From the NCBI RefSeq assembly GCF_021021555.1, contig NZ_JAINWA010000001.1, forward strand, positions 1,178,001 to 1,242,000: DNA of 64,000 nt, given 5' to 3'. The first letter of the stretch is position 1, and each line of letters begins with the position of its first letter. This DNA comes from Teretinema zuelzerae. GTDB lineage: Bacteria; Spirochaetota; Spirochaetia; Treponematales; Treponemataceae. Shown here one piece after another: positions 27,001 to 35,845 of the stretch. A program made the position numbers and the translations under genes. Below the pieces are notes generated by a model, which saw only the letters and a program-made list of their open reading frames with translations, made no database searches and was not told where the DNA came from.

Positions 27001-27078
27001 AACGGTACCGAATCAACATTGCGCGTTTGTTGAACTTTCTGCGCTCATGCTAGGGTAGTCTCATAGGGAGGCTGCCGA

Positions 27079-28566
27079 ATGAGCGAAGCTCTGCTGAGGG
27101 CGACACATATTTCAAAATCATTTTCCATGGTACAGGCTCTTTCAGACGTGAACTTCGACCTGCAGAAGGGAGAGGTGCACGCCCTCCTCGGCGAAAACGG
27201 AGCGGGAAAATCCACGCTGATGAAGATTTTCTCCGGGGTGTACATCAAGGACGAGGGAGAGCTGTTCATAAAGGGACAGCAGACGGAGCTGCATACGCCG
27301 GCCCAGGCTCAAGCCCTGGGAATCGGAATCATTCATCAGGAATTGAATCTGTGCCGGCATTTAACCGTCGCGGAAAATATTTTCCTCGGACGCGAACAGA
27401 CGGCTCTGGGCGTTACGAAAACGAAGGAACAGAACAGACGGGCGCAGGAACTACTGGACAGGCTCAACGTAGACCTCGATCCGCGCGCTCTTGTCCGCGA
27501 ACTTCCGGTCTCGAAACAGCAGATGGTCGAAATCTGCAAGACGCTTTCGATGAACGCAGACATCATCATCATGGACGAACCGACTTCCGCGCTAACCGAC
27601 AAGGAAATCGACGATCTGTTCAGGATCATCCACGAACTCAAAAAACAGGGAAAGGGAATCGTTTATATATCGCACCGGCTGGAAGAGCTTTCCCGCATAA
27701 CGGACCGAATAACCATCCTACGCGACGGAAAGTTCATTTCGACCCATCAGTTCGGCGACGTTACTCTTCCGGAAATAATCGCGAAAATGGTCGGAAGAAA
27801 CCTGAAGGAAAAATTTCCCAGAATCGAAAGCATTCCTGGCAAAACGGTGCTCGAAGTAAAGAACCTTAACGCCGGCAAAAGCGTCAGGAACGTGTCGTTC
27901 GAAGTAAGACAGGGGGAGATTCTCGGACTTGCAGGCTTGATGGGAGCGGGAAGGACGGAAACGATCCGCGCGCTGTTCGGGGCCGACAAAAAAGACAGCG
28001 GAACCATCGAGCTGGAAGGAAGAGTAACCGACATCCGTCAGCCTTCCGACGCGATCAGAGCTGGAATATTCGCGGTACCGGAAGACAGGAAGCACGACGG
28101 CCTTTGCGTGAAGCTTTCCGTTCTGGACAATCTCACCATTCCGAATCTCGACATGGTCTCGGTCGGCGGCGTTCTGAACCGTAAGAAGGCCGCGGCTCTC
28201 GCGAACCGGATGGTGCAGAACCTGAAAATCAAAACCCCGCACCTGAACCAATACGTCAGGAATCTTTCGGGCGGAAATCAGCAAAAGATCGTCGTGGGAA
28301 AATGGCTGCTCCGCGACGCCAAGATCGTGATGTTCGACGAACCGACGAGGGGAATCGACGTCGCCGCGAAGGTTGAAATCTATAACATCATGAACGAACT
28401 GAAAAAACAGGGCGTCGGAGTCCTGTTCGTATCATCGGAACTGCCCGAGATTCTCGGCATGTCGGACCGGGTGCTCGTGTTCTGCAACGGAAAGATAACA
28501 GCGAATCTCGTTACCGCGCAGACCAACCAGGAAGAAATACTGCATTACGCCACGCGTTTCGAATAA
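27079..28566 (+). CDS. Sugar ABC transporter ATPase (RbsA/MglA type, two ABC domains)
   Basis: A 495-residue fused double ATPase for a CUT2-type monosaccharide importer. The first domain has Walker A G-E-N-G-A-G-K-S-T and Walker B I-I-M-D-E-P-T. The second has the degenerate loop G-L-M-G-A-G-R-T-E, the signature L-S-G-G-N-Q-Q-K and Walker B V-M-F-D-E-P-T-R-G, as usual for RbsA/MglA. GGGAGG precedes the ATG. First gene of an ATPase-permease-binding protein operon. Confidence 0.95.
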   Translation: MSEALLRATHISKSFSMVQALSDVNFDLQKGEVHALLGENGAGKSTLMKIFSGVYIKDEGELFIKGQQTELHTPAQAQALGIGIIHQELNLCRHLTVAENIFLGREQTALGVTKTKEQNRRAQELLDRLNVDLDPRALVRELPVSKQQMVEICKTLSMNADIIIMDEPTSALTDKEIDDLFRIIHELKKQGKGIVYISHRLEELSRITDRITILRDGKFISTHQFGDVTLPEIIAKMVGRNLKEKFPRIESIPGKTVLEVKNLNAGKSVRNVSFEVRQGEILGLAGLMGAGRTETIRALFGADKKDSGTIELEGRVTDIRQPSDAIRAGIFAVPEDRKHDGLCVKLSVLDNLTIPNLDMVSVGGVLNRKKAAALANRMVQNLKIKTPHLNQYVRNLSGGNQQKIVVGKWLLRDAKIVMFDEPTRGIDVAAKVEIYNIMNELKKQGVGVLFVSSELPEILGMSDRVLVFCNGKITANLVTAQTNQEEILHYATRFE

Positions 28567-28583
28567 AGGAGAGTTAGACGAAT

Positions 28584-29552
28584 ATGGCAGCAATCGCGCT
28601 CGGACGCCCCGGAGTCCTCAAAAATCTGTCCAGGGAAACGAAACAGCTTTTTTCGACCTTTTCGGGGCTTTTTGCCCTCGTTATCATTTTCTCGATACTG
28701 AGTCCGTACTTTCTGACGGTGAACAATCTTCTCACCGTGGCGACCCAGACCGCGATCATCGCCATCATCGCGATCGGTCAGACCTACGTCATGATCACCA
28801 CCGGAATCGATCTTTCGATCGGCTCCAACATCGCGCTTTCGGGAATGGTCGCGGGCCTCGCCATGACGAACGGGATTCCCGTGTGGGCGAGCATGCTGCT
28901 CGGACTCGCCTCGGGCTGTCTGGTCGGTGCGATCAACGGCGTCATGATCGCCTGGGGCAGGATCCCGCCGTTCATCGCGACGCTCGGCACCATGACGGCG
29001 ATCCGCGGAGTATCGCTTACCCTTACCCAGGGCATTCCCGTTTCCAGCCTGCCGAAATCCTTCACGGTCATCGGCACCGGAAATATCGCCGGCCTTCCGA
29101 TACCGGTCGTCCTGATGGTTCTGTTGACAGTGGTTTTCGGCTTCGTCCTCGCCCGGACCCGGCTGGGCCGTCATGTGTACGCGACCGGCAGCAATATTGA
29201 CGCAGCGCGCTTATCGGGAGTCGACACGAAGGCGGTTCTGGTCAAAGTCTATGTTATTTCCGGATTCCTCGCGGCCTTCGCGGGACTGATCATGGCGGCC
29301 AGGATCATCTCAGCCCAGCCTGCGGCGGGCGACGGCTACGAACTGGACGCGGTCGCCTCGTCTGTAATCGGGGGAACCAGCACTCTCGGAGGCGAAGGAA
29401 TGATCGCGGGAACCTTTATCGGAGCGTTCATCATCGGAATCTTGAGAAACGGGCTCAACCTCGTGGGTGTATCCCCGTTCATACAGAAGATCATCATCGG
29501 AGTGGTCATCGTCGGCTCGGTCTTCGCGGATAGAATCAAGCGGAAGGACTAA
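28584..29552 (+). CDS. Sugar ABC transporter permease (RbsC type)
   Basis: A 322-residue permease with about ten hydrophobic segments and the CUT2 signature G-I-D-L-S-I-G-S near residue 74. It lies 17 bases after the ATPase, with GGAGAG before the ATG. It would form the membrane channel with the double ATPase. Confidence 0.94.
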   Translation: MAAIALGRPGVLKNLSRETKQLFSTFSGLFALVIIFSILSPYFLTVNNLLTVATQTAIIAIIAIGQTYVMITTGIDLSIGSNIALSGMVAGLAMTNGIPVWASMLLGLASGCLVGAINGVMIAWGRIPPFIATLGTMTAIRGVSLTLTQGIPVSSLPKSFTVIGTGNIAGLPIPVVLMVLLTVVFGFVLARTRLGRHVYATGSNIDAARLSGVDTKAVLVKVYVISGFLAAFAGLIMAARIISAQPAAGDGYELDAVASSVIGGTSTLGGEGMIAGTFIGAFIIGILRNGLNLVGVSPFIQKIIIGVVIVGSVFADRIKRKD

Positions 29553-29618
29553 GTCATCATAATCGTGCGCAACCGGATCGATCCGGTTACTATAGAGATC
29601 CCAAGAAGGAGGGAAGTC

Positions 29619-30566
29619 ATGAAAAGAGCAATCTGTGCAATGCTGTGCGTAGCCATGGCATTCAGCTCCGCGGTATTCGCCGCGGGGAACAAGGAAGCCG
29701 CAGGAAGCGGAAAAATCAAGATCACCCTGATCACGATGGATTCCATCGACGAGCACTGGCTCAAGGTCAAGGCGGGAGCGGAAGCGAAGGCGGCCGAGAT
29801 GGGCAACGTAGAACTCACGTTCAACGCGCCTCCTGGAAAGGTCGACGCGAACGTACAGCTCCAGATGGTCGAGGATGCCATCACAAAGCGCGCCGACGTC
29901 ATCATGCTCGCGCCTCTCAACAAGGACGCGCTGTCGCCCGGAGTCGAGAAGGCGAAGGCGGCCGGAATCAAGGTGATCATGGTCGATTCGGGAGTGAGCA
30001 CACCCAAGTACGACGCGTTCTTCGCCACCGATAACGGAGCCGCGGCCCGCACCGCTGCCGACACCCTCGCAGCCCTTCTGGGCGGAAAGGGAAAGATCGC
30101 CATCATCAACGCACAGGCCGGAGCCGGAACCACGATGACCCGCGAGAACGAGTTCAAAGCCCAGATCAAGGCAAAATATCCCGGCATCGAAATCGTCGGC
30201 GTGCAGTATTCGGACGGAGACAAGACCAAGGCAATGAACCAGGCGCTGGACTTCATGACCGCGAATCCCGCGCTCGCAGGCTTCTACGGCTGCAACGAAG
30301 GCTCCACGGTCGGACTCGCCCAGGCAGTAGTGCAGAGCGGAAAAGCGGAAAAAGTGAAGGTAGTCGGATTCGATTTCTCGAACGACACCAAGGCTCTCAT
30401 CCAGCAGAAGGCGATCCAAGCTACGATGGTTCAGAATCCCTATCAAATGGGGTACCTCGGAGTCGACGCGGGAGTCCGCGCCCTCAAGGGCGAAGATTTC
30501 GGCGGAAAGACGATCGACACCGGCGTAACGGTGGCGACCCTGGAAAACCTCTCTTCGATCAAGTAA
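29619..30566 (+). CDS. Periplasmic sugar-binding protein (RbsB-like)
   Basis: A 315-residue periplasmic-binding protein of the Peripla_BP_4 fold with signal peptide residues 1-21 (A-V-F-A-A). Family elements include D-V-I-M-L-A-P-L-N, V-I-M-V-D-S-G and V-K-V-V-G-F-D. The strong AGGAGGG fixes the start at 29619; the in-frame ATG at 29565 has none. Ribose or a related monosaccharide is likely, but the ligand cannot be read from sequence. Last gene of the operon, followed by a terminator. Confidence 0.93.
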   Translation: MKRAICAMLCVAMAFSSAVFAAGNKEAAGSGKIKITLITMDSIDEHWLKVKAGAEAKAAEMGNVELTFNAPPGKVDANVQLQMVEDAITKRADVIMLAPLNKDALSPGVEKAKAAGIKVIMVDSGVSTPKYDAFFATDNGAAARTAADTLAALLGGKGKIAIINAQAGAGTTMTRENEFKAQIKAKYPGIEIVGVQYSDGDKTKAMNQALDFMTANPALAGFYGCNEGSTVGLAQAVVQSGKAEKVKVVGFDFSNDTKALIQQKAIQATMVQNPYQMGYLGVDAGVRALKGEDFGGKTIDTGVTVATLENLSSIK

Positions 30567-30578
30567 AAAACATTCAGC

Positions 30579-30622
30579 AAAGCCCGATGCGCCGGCCTCC
30601 TCCCGAGCGCTTCGGGCTTTTT
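30579..30622 (+). terminator. Intrinsic terminator of the sugar ABC operon
   Basis: AAGCCCGA and TCGGGCTT arms, with further GCG/CGC pairing, are followed by a T run. Located 13 bases past the binding-protein stop. Confidence 0.8.
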
Positions 30623-30672
30623 CCGCCCGTCAACGGCCGGTGAAAACGATTCCAGAAAATGCCGGGAACGGA

Positions 30673-30692
30673 TATACTATCGATCACGGAGG
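30673..30692 (+). promoter_or_regulatory. Candidate -10 element and Shine-Dalgarno of the sensor kinase operon
   Basis: A TATACT -10-like box lies at 30673-30678 and a GGAGG Shine-Dalgarno at 30688-30692. No convincing -35 was found. The Shine-Dalgarno is followed after 6 bases by an ATT codon in the kinase frame. Confidence 0.5.
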
Positions 30693-30698
30693 AAGCTT

Positions 30699-31964
30699 AT
30701 TTCAATCCGCCAGCGCGCCCGAGAAATCCTGCAGCCGTCACACGCAACCCTTGTTCCGGCCCTCGCGGCGGCGACCCTCATCGGAGCCATCGAAGCCTGC
30801 CGCGCCTGCCCTCCGGATTTGCGCATCCACTGGATCGCGGACGCCCGCTTTTCTCTTGCCGTTGCATTCGCTTCCATTGTCGCGATCGGCGTCAAGCTCT
30901 GCGGCCGCGGCGCGTATTCCCGCAAAATCTCGACGTTCATTCTCTGCCTCCGTTTTCCGGGAACCGTCGTTCTCGCGTTTCCCTTTCCCGACCATCCCCT
31001 GCTGCTCTTCCTCTTTCTGAGCATCAACGGCGCAGAAGCGGTCATTTACACCAACAGCAGGCTCAAGGCAGCCTGTTGGGCCCTATCGCCTGCGGCCCTC
31101 CTCTTCGCTCTTCCCCGCCGCGGCTGGGGAATCCAGACTCCGGACATGTCTCTTCCCGTCGCCGCCGCTGCCGCCTTCGGGGCTCTGTGCGTTATCCAGG
31201 CGGTTTACGCGCTTCAGTTCTATTCCCGGGAAAACCGGCGAATCGAAGAAGAACTATTCCGGCGCCAACGGTTGATCGATCAGGTCTACCATCTCAACAC
31301 CCGGTTCCAGGATTACGCCCTTGACGCGGGCCTTCGCTCCGCGGAAAACGAGCGCAGGCGCATCACCCGCGACATCCATGATATAATGGGCTATACGCTG
31401 GTGAATCTCCGCGTAATGCTGGAGGTCGCCCTTGATCTCGCTCCTGAAGGAAGCGAACGGCTGCGCGCATTGCTTTCGGACGCCATTACGCACACCCGCG
31501 AAGGGCTGCAATCCGCCCGCGCGGACCTCCGAAATCTCAGAAGCATCGACCAGGGAGAAGAATCCTGGATGACCCGCCTTTACCGGATAGCGAGAACTTT
31601 CTCTTCTGCGACGGAAACCGACGTATCCGTCGACTGGGGGAATGTCACCCGGACGAACTGCCCCCGGTTGAAGACCGCTGTATTCCAGTTCGTCCAGGAA
31701 GCGCTCACAAACGCCTATAAGCACGGAAACGCGCGATCGATCTCGATCGGCCTCAGGATAACCGGCGAGGCTCCTGCAGACAGCCTTTCAGTGCGGGTCG
31801 TGGACGACGGCGCCGGGGCGGCGGACGTCACGCCGGGGCTCGGCTTCTCCGGCATCGCCGAGCGCATTCAGCTCCTCGATGGTACGACCGGCTACAGAAG
31901 CCTCGACGGAGGATTCGAAGTATGGATTTCGATTCCCATGCTCTCGCTGAGGAAGGATATATGA
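30699..31964 (+). CDS. Sensor histidine kinase (HisKA_3/NarX-DesK type), apparent ATT start
   Basis: About 421 residues. The N-terminal half has several hydrophobic helices. Then a HisKA_3 box R-D-I-H-D-I-M-G (phospho-accepting His), an N-box Q-E-A-L-T-N-A-Y-K-H-G and G-boxes D-D-G-A-G and G-L-G-F-S-G-I complete the ATPase. The first standard start in frame is a TTG at 30819 with no Shine-Dalgarno. Upstream codons 30699-30818 have strongly coding codon use and encode another TM helix. A GGAGG sits six bases before ATT at 30699, so I start there. Stop overlaps the regulator by four bases. Partner of 31961..32650. Confidence 0.8.
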   Translation: MSIRQRAREILQPSHATLVPALAAATLIGAIEACRACPPDLRIHWIADARFSLAVAFASIVAIGVKLCGRGAYSRKISTFILCLRFPGTVVLAFPFPDHPLLLFLFLSINGAEAVIYTNSRLKAACWALSPAALLFALPRRGWGIQTPDMSLPVAAAAAFGALCVIQAVYALQFYSRENRRIEEELFRRQRLIDQVYHLNTRFQDYALDAGLRSAENERRRITRDIHDIMGYTLVNLRVMLEVALDLAPEGSERLRALLSDAITHTREGLQSARADLRNLRSIDQGEESWMTRLYRIARTFSSATETDVSVDWGNVTRTNCPRLKTAVFQFVQEALTNAYKHGNARSISIGLRITGEAPADSLSVRVVDDGAGAADVTPGLGFSGIAERIQLLDGTTGYRSLDGGFEVWISIPMLSLRKDI

Positions 31965-32650
31965 GCGAACGGAAAATACGGGTTTTAATCGCGGACGACC
32001 AGAAACTGTTCGCAGAAAATCTGAAAACGGTCATTGAAACCAGGGCGGATGATCTGTGCGTGGTGGGAATCGCGCAGGACGGAGAGGAAGCGGTCCGCCT
32101 TGCGAAGGAACTCTGGCCCGACGTCGTTCTCATGGATGTGTGCATGCCCCGCCTGGACGGCGTCAAGGCCATCCGGGAGCTTAAGCGGGACCTCCCTAAA
32201 ATCAAGATCCTCGTCCTGACCACATTCGGAGACGACGACTACGTCCTGGAGGCCTTAAAGTTCGGAGCGACCGGATACCTGCTGAAGGACATCTCGATGC
32301 CCGAGCTCATCCAGACCATACGCGGAGTCGGCGCGGGAAACATCATGATATCGCCCGAAGTCGCCATAACGCTGCTCAGAAACATCGAGGTCCAGCGGGA
32401 AGAACAGTCCGCCCCCCGGCAGACGGAAAAAGTCCCCGAATGGATAGACAGCCTCGTCAGACGCGAGCGCCAGGTGCTGAAGCTCATCGGCGCCGGCTGC
32501 AACAATTACGACATAGGCTCCCGCCTAGGGCTGAGCGAACAGACAGTCAAAAACTATGTCAGCTCGATCTATGATAAAACAGGAATTCACGACCGCATAC
32601 AAATCATGAGGACGGCCGAAACGCTCGCCCGTTTTCTGGAGGACGCATGA
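31961..32650 (+). CDS. NarL/FixJ-family response regulator
   Basis: A 229-residue regulator. The receiver has acidic pocket D-D, phospho-acceptor Asp in L-M-D-V-C-M-P and Lys in Y-L-L-K-D. The C-terminal LuxR-type HTH has R-E-R-Q-V-L-K-L-I-G and L-S-E-Q-T-V-K-N-Y-V. The ATG at 31961 overlaps the kinase stop (ATGA); the earlier in-frame ATG at 31922 lies inside the kinase. It overlaps the next gene, a sugar-binding protein, by four bases, so the transporter is probably both its target and its co-transcribed neighbour. Confidence 0.94.
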   Translation: MSERKIRVLIADDQKLFAENLKTVIETRADDLCVVGIAQDGEEAVRLAKELWPDVVLMDVCMPRLDGVKAIRELKRDLPKIKILVLTTFGDDDYVLEALKFGATGYLLKDISMPELIQTIRGVGAGNIMISPEVAITLLRNIEVQREEQSAPRQTEKVPEWIDSLVRRERQVLKLIGAGCNNYDIGSRLGLSEQTVKNYVSSIYDKTGIHDRIQIMRTAETLARFLEDA

Positions 32651-34005
32651 AAAGACTCCGCACAGCCGCCCTGATCGCCGCCGCCGTATTATTCTCCGCG
32701 TCCTGCGCCCGAGCCGAAAAAATGTCTGTCGAGGCGGAAAAACCTTCGGCCGAGCTCTTTTCTATTCGCGACCGCATACCCATAAACGTCGTATACTTCG
32801 ACAACGAGAACGAAGACAATACCCGCTGGCTCGGCCTCGCCGTTTCGGATTTCGAAAAATCGCATCCGACCGTCAAGGTCATACTCAATCCAGTATACGG
32901 AACCGAAACCGACTACGCGAATAAAATCTCGCTCTCGCTGAAAAGCGACGCATCCATCGACGTTGTCCTGTTCGACGGAGCGCTGCTGAACGCCTTCATC
33001 GGTTCCGGATATCTCGTCGGCTTCATGGCCGACACCTGGAACGAATGGATCTCGAAATTCCCCGGCAAGACCAAGGCGACCGTCGGGCACAACGGCCTCG
33101 ACTGGGCGATGCCGATTTCGCTCGAAGTCCCCGGCCTCTTTTATAACGCGAAGCTCTTCAAGAAAGCCGGCATCCCGACCCCCTGGGAACCGGATACATG
33201 GGCCGATGTGGAAAAGGCCGCCCGCATTTTATCGAAGCACGCCGAATACCCCCTCTGGCTGCCGGCCTCCTCCGCCCAGCCGGAAACGACGACTCTGCAG
33301 ACATTCGGAACCCTGCTCTCCGGAACCTGGGACTGGATGTACGAAGACGGAAAATGGGTTACCTCATCGCCCGGAATGCTCGAAACATTTTCTTTCCTGA
33401 ACCGCCTCTACCACGCCGAGCCGGTCATGGAAGAACTCCCCCGTTCGGTCATGCTGAGCCGCCATTCCGACGAAACGATAGCCCGCAAACTCAACGCCCA
33501 GGAAATCGGGATTCTTCTCGCCTCGTGCAGGCTCGGCCCCGCGATCGCCCGAACGACAAGCGACTACCGGACGAACATTCTTGTGTCCCCGGTGCCGAGA
33601 AAAAACGGCGGTCCGACCTCGGTCACCGGCAGCTGGATGCTCGGCATATCGAATATGTCCTCGAATAAATTCATCAGCTTCGAGTTTCTGAAATCCGCGC
33701 TCTCGCCCCGGGCGCAAACTCTATCCTGCACCCTCCGCGGAGACATCCCGGTTCGAAGGGACGTCGAAGCCTCGGAGTCCTGGAGGGAGAACAACTGGTA
33801 CGCCGGCAAAATGTCGGACTATCTCTATTTTTCCCGCTTCCGCCCCGAAGGACCCGAATACCCGCAAGTATCCCGGCTGATCGGAATAGCCGTGGAGTCT
33901 GCGGTAACGGGCACAAAGAGTCCGGAATCGATCGTCTCTGAATTCGCGGCAGGCATGGAGAAAATAATCCCTGAACACAACCGCCTTAAAAAGGCCGTCG
34001 AATGA
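32647..34005 (+). CDS. Extracellular solute-binding lipoprotein (family 1, sugar)
   Basis: A 452-residue binding protein of the maltose/multiple-sugar family. The signal peptide ends in S-A-S-C at residue 20, a loose lipobox as spirochaetes tolerate. Family features include P-I-S-L-E-V-P-G-L-F-Y-N and G-S-W-M-L-G-I. It overlaps the response regulator and the first permease by four bases each. Substrate unknown, probably an oligosaccharide. Confidence 0.88.
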   Translation: MKRLRTAALIAAAVLFSASCARAEKMSVEAEKPSAELFSIRDRIPINVVYFDNENEDNTRWLGLAVSDFEKSHPTVKVILNPVYGTETDYANKISLSLKSDASIDVVLFDGALLNAFIGSGYLVGFMADTWNEWISKFPGKTKATVGHNGLDWAMPISLEVPGLFYNAKLFKKAGIPTPWEPDTWADVEKAARILSKHAEYPLWLPASSAQPETTTLQTFGTLLSGTWDWMYEDGKWVTSSPGMLETFSFLNRLYHAEPVMEELPRSVMLSRHSDETIARKLNAQEIGILLASCRLGPAIARTTSDYRTNILVSPVPRKNGGPTSVTGSWMLGISNMSSNKFISFEFLKSALSPRAQTLSCTLRGDIPVRRDVEASESWRENNWYAGKMSDYLYFSRFRPEGPEYPQVSRLIGIAVESAVTGTKSPESIVSEFAAGMEKIIPEHNRLKKAVE

Positions 34006-34883
34006 AACGCCGCGGAAAAGCTCTCCTTTCGTTTCTATTGATGGGTCCATCCCTCCTGCTGCTCGCTTTCTTCTTCCTTTTCCCGACTCTCGGCTCGGTT
34101 CTCATTTCTCTTACCGATAGAAAACTCGTCGGACAGAATGCTGCCGAAATTTCCTTTGTCGGTCTGAACAATTACCTCCATCTATTTGCCGACTCCAACC
34201 TTCCCCGGGTTCTAGCGAACACGTCAATCCTGATTCTCTCCGCGGTCGCAATTCAACAGGCGCTCGGATACTTCATCTCGCGGCTGCTTAAAGACAAGGC
34301 TCCGCGCTTCCGGAGAATCGTGCACGGAAGCCTCTACGCGGGGCTTCTCATGCCGGAGGCCGCGACAGCCTTCATTTTCTTTCTTCTTTTTTCCTTCAAC
34401 GGCGAATTAAATCGGCTGATCGCGGCCGCAGGAGGCATTCCCCGGGTATGGCTTGCCGATCGTCCCTTGCTCATCGTCTGCATCGCCCTGATATGGAGCG
34501 GCACTGCATACTCGGTCATCACCTTCGAGAACGCCCTTGATTCGCTGAACGAATCCGTCTCGGACTCGGCGCGTTGCGACGGAGCCGGATTGATCAGGCT
34601 TCACTTCGGAATACTGATTCCCGCAATCCGGCGAACGATACTGGCGAACACGACCATCCTCGCCCTTAACGGGCTCGGAGCGTTCGGCCTTATTTTCATG
34701 CTCACCGGCGGGGGGCCGCTGTACCGGTCTACAACCCTTTCCGTTCTCGTCTTCCGCAACGCCGTTTCGGGTTCGGATGTAGGCTACGGTCTTGCGCTTT
34801 CGTTTCTGCTCTTTCTCATCAGTCTGTCGCTCGGCTCCCTCCAGGCAGCCCTGCTCCGGTCGTCTTCGGAGAACGAATCATGA
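34002..34883 (+). CDS. Sugar ABC permease (MalF/UgpA type)
   Basis: A 293-residue permease with about six TM helices. The EAA-loop equivalent is D-S-A-R-C-D-G-A-G-L-I near residue 188. Four-base overlaps join it to both neighbours. It would pair with the MalG-type permease next to it. Confidence 0.9.
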   Translation: MKRRGKALLSFLLMGPSLLLLAFFFLFPTLGSVLISLTDRKLVGQNAAEISFVGLNNYLHLFADSNLPRVLANTSILILSAVAIQQALGYFISRLLKDKAPRFRRIVHGSLYAGLLMPEAATAFIFFLLFSFNGELNRLIAAAGGIPRVWLADRPLLIVCIALIWSGTAYSVITFENALDSLNESVSDSARCDGAGLIRLHFGILIPAIRRTILANTTILALNGLGAFGLIFMLTGGGPLYRSTTLSVLVFRNAVSGSDVGYGLALSFLLFLISLSLGSLQAALLRSSSENES

Positions 34884-35698
34884 CTGCAAGACAAAAAGCC
34901 TTCATGAGAAAACTCAAGAAAAGCGCTGAATATACGCTGCTCGCCGCGATCGCGTTCGCATTCATTCTTCCCGTTGCGCTCCTGCTCTTCCGCGCCTTCG
35001 GTCTGACGGGAGCGGAGGAGCGAGGGGCCTTCTTTCTCGACGTCCTGCAAAAGCCCCGGAACAGAAAAGCCTTCGCCATCGGACTATTCATCAGCTTCTG
35101 GGCCGCCGCAGTCTCCTCGGCCGCATCAGCCTCGGCGGGAATGTCCCTGTTCCTTGGAAAACCGCGTCAATCGGACCGCTTTCTATCGGCGATAATGCGG
35201 GTCTGCGGATTGCCCTACTGCACGCTTGCCATTCCGCTCTACTTTCTGCTCTTCCATTTCCGTCTCCTTGATTCGCTGTTCATAACGGTACTCTTTCTCG
35301 CGGCGGCTCATATTCCCGAAACAATCAGAGTATATGCACAGTTCATCCTGGCGCTTCCCAAAGAACAGATCGAACAATCCAGGATGGACGGAGCCGGCTT
35401 CGGCGTATTCTTTGTACGAATCTTGCTGCCTCAAATGATTCCAGTCCTCACAGGCACTTTCATCACAACATTCATTAACTCCTGGGGCAATTTCATCGTA
35501 CCCTTTATTCTGCTAAGCTCTTCGGGAAAGCTCCCGGCGGCCCTCGCTTTTTTTCAGTCGTTTTCAGCAGGCGATCCGGCCCTTACCGGCTATCTTTCAG
35601 CATACGCGGTCCTCTACTGGTTGCCGGCGATTGCGCTCTATCTTGTTCTGCGGTTGGGCATGAGCCGGCTGTTCGTGGTTCAGAGGCTGCGCAATTAA
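34880..35698 (+). CDS. Sugar ABC permease (MalG/UgpE type)
   Basis: A 272-residue permease with six TM helices and the EAA loop E-Q-S-R-M-D-G-A-G-F near residue 170. Last gene of the kinase-regulator-transporter operon. No ATPase gene follows, so a shared MsmK/UgpC-type ATPase encoded elsewhere is presumably used. Confidence 0.9.
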   Translation: MTARQKAFMRKLKKSAEYTLLAAIAFAFILPVALLLFRAFGLTGAEERGAFFLDVLQKPRNRKAFAIGLFISFWAAAVSSAASASAGMSLFLGKPRQSDRFLSAIMRVCGLPYCTLAIPLYFLLFHFRLLDSLFITVLFLAAAHIPETIRVYAQFILALPKEQIEQSRMDGAGFGVFFVRILLPQMIPVLTGTFITTFINSWGNFIVPFILLSSSGKLPAALAFFQSFSAGDPALTGYLSAYAVLYWLPAIALYLVLRLGMSRLFVVQRLRN

Positions 35699-35803
35699 CA
35701 GACGGGCGCGCTCCCGCAAATTCAAGTTTCGCCGTTTTTCTACCGATATACTGAAAACAGACCCGCGATGTTTTGTTTTTGTGGAAATCCGGCTGTAACG
35801 TGA

Positions 35804-35809
35804 TACAAT
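35804..35809 (+). promoter_or_regulatory. Extended -10 element upstream of the amidohydrolase gene
   Basis: TACAAT preceded by TGA fits an extended -10 box; no good -35 is visible. It lies 36 bases before the ATG at 35846. Confidence 0.5.
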
Positions 35810-35845
35810 TTAGGTAATTTAACCGATCGTATGGAAGGAAGCATA

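Noticed and set aside
29310-30446. 378-codon minus-strand frame opposite the sugar permease and binding-protein genes
   Set aside because: Shadow of two well-recognised genes, with no ribosome site or domain.
30819-31964. TTG 30819 as the sensor kinase start
   Set aside because: No ribosome site precedes it and coding bias extends 120 bases upstream to the ATT behind GGAGG.
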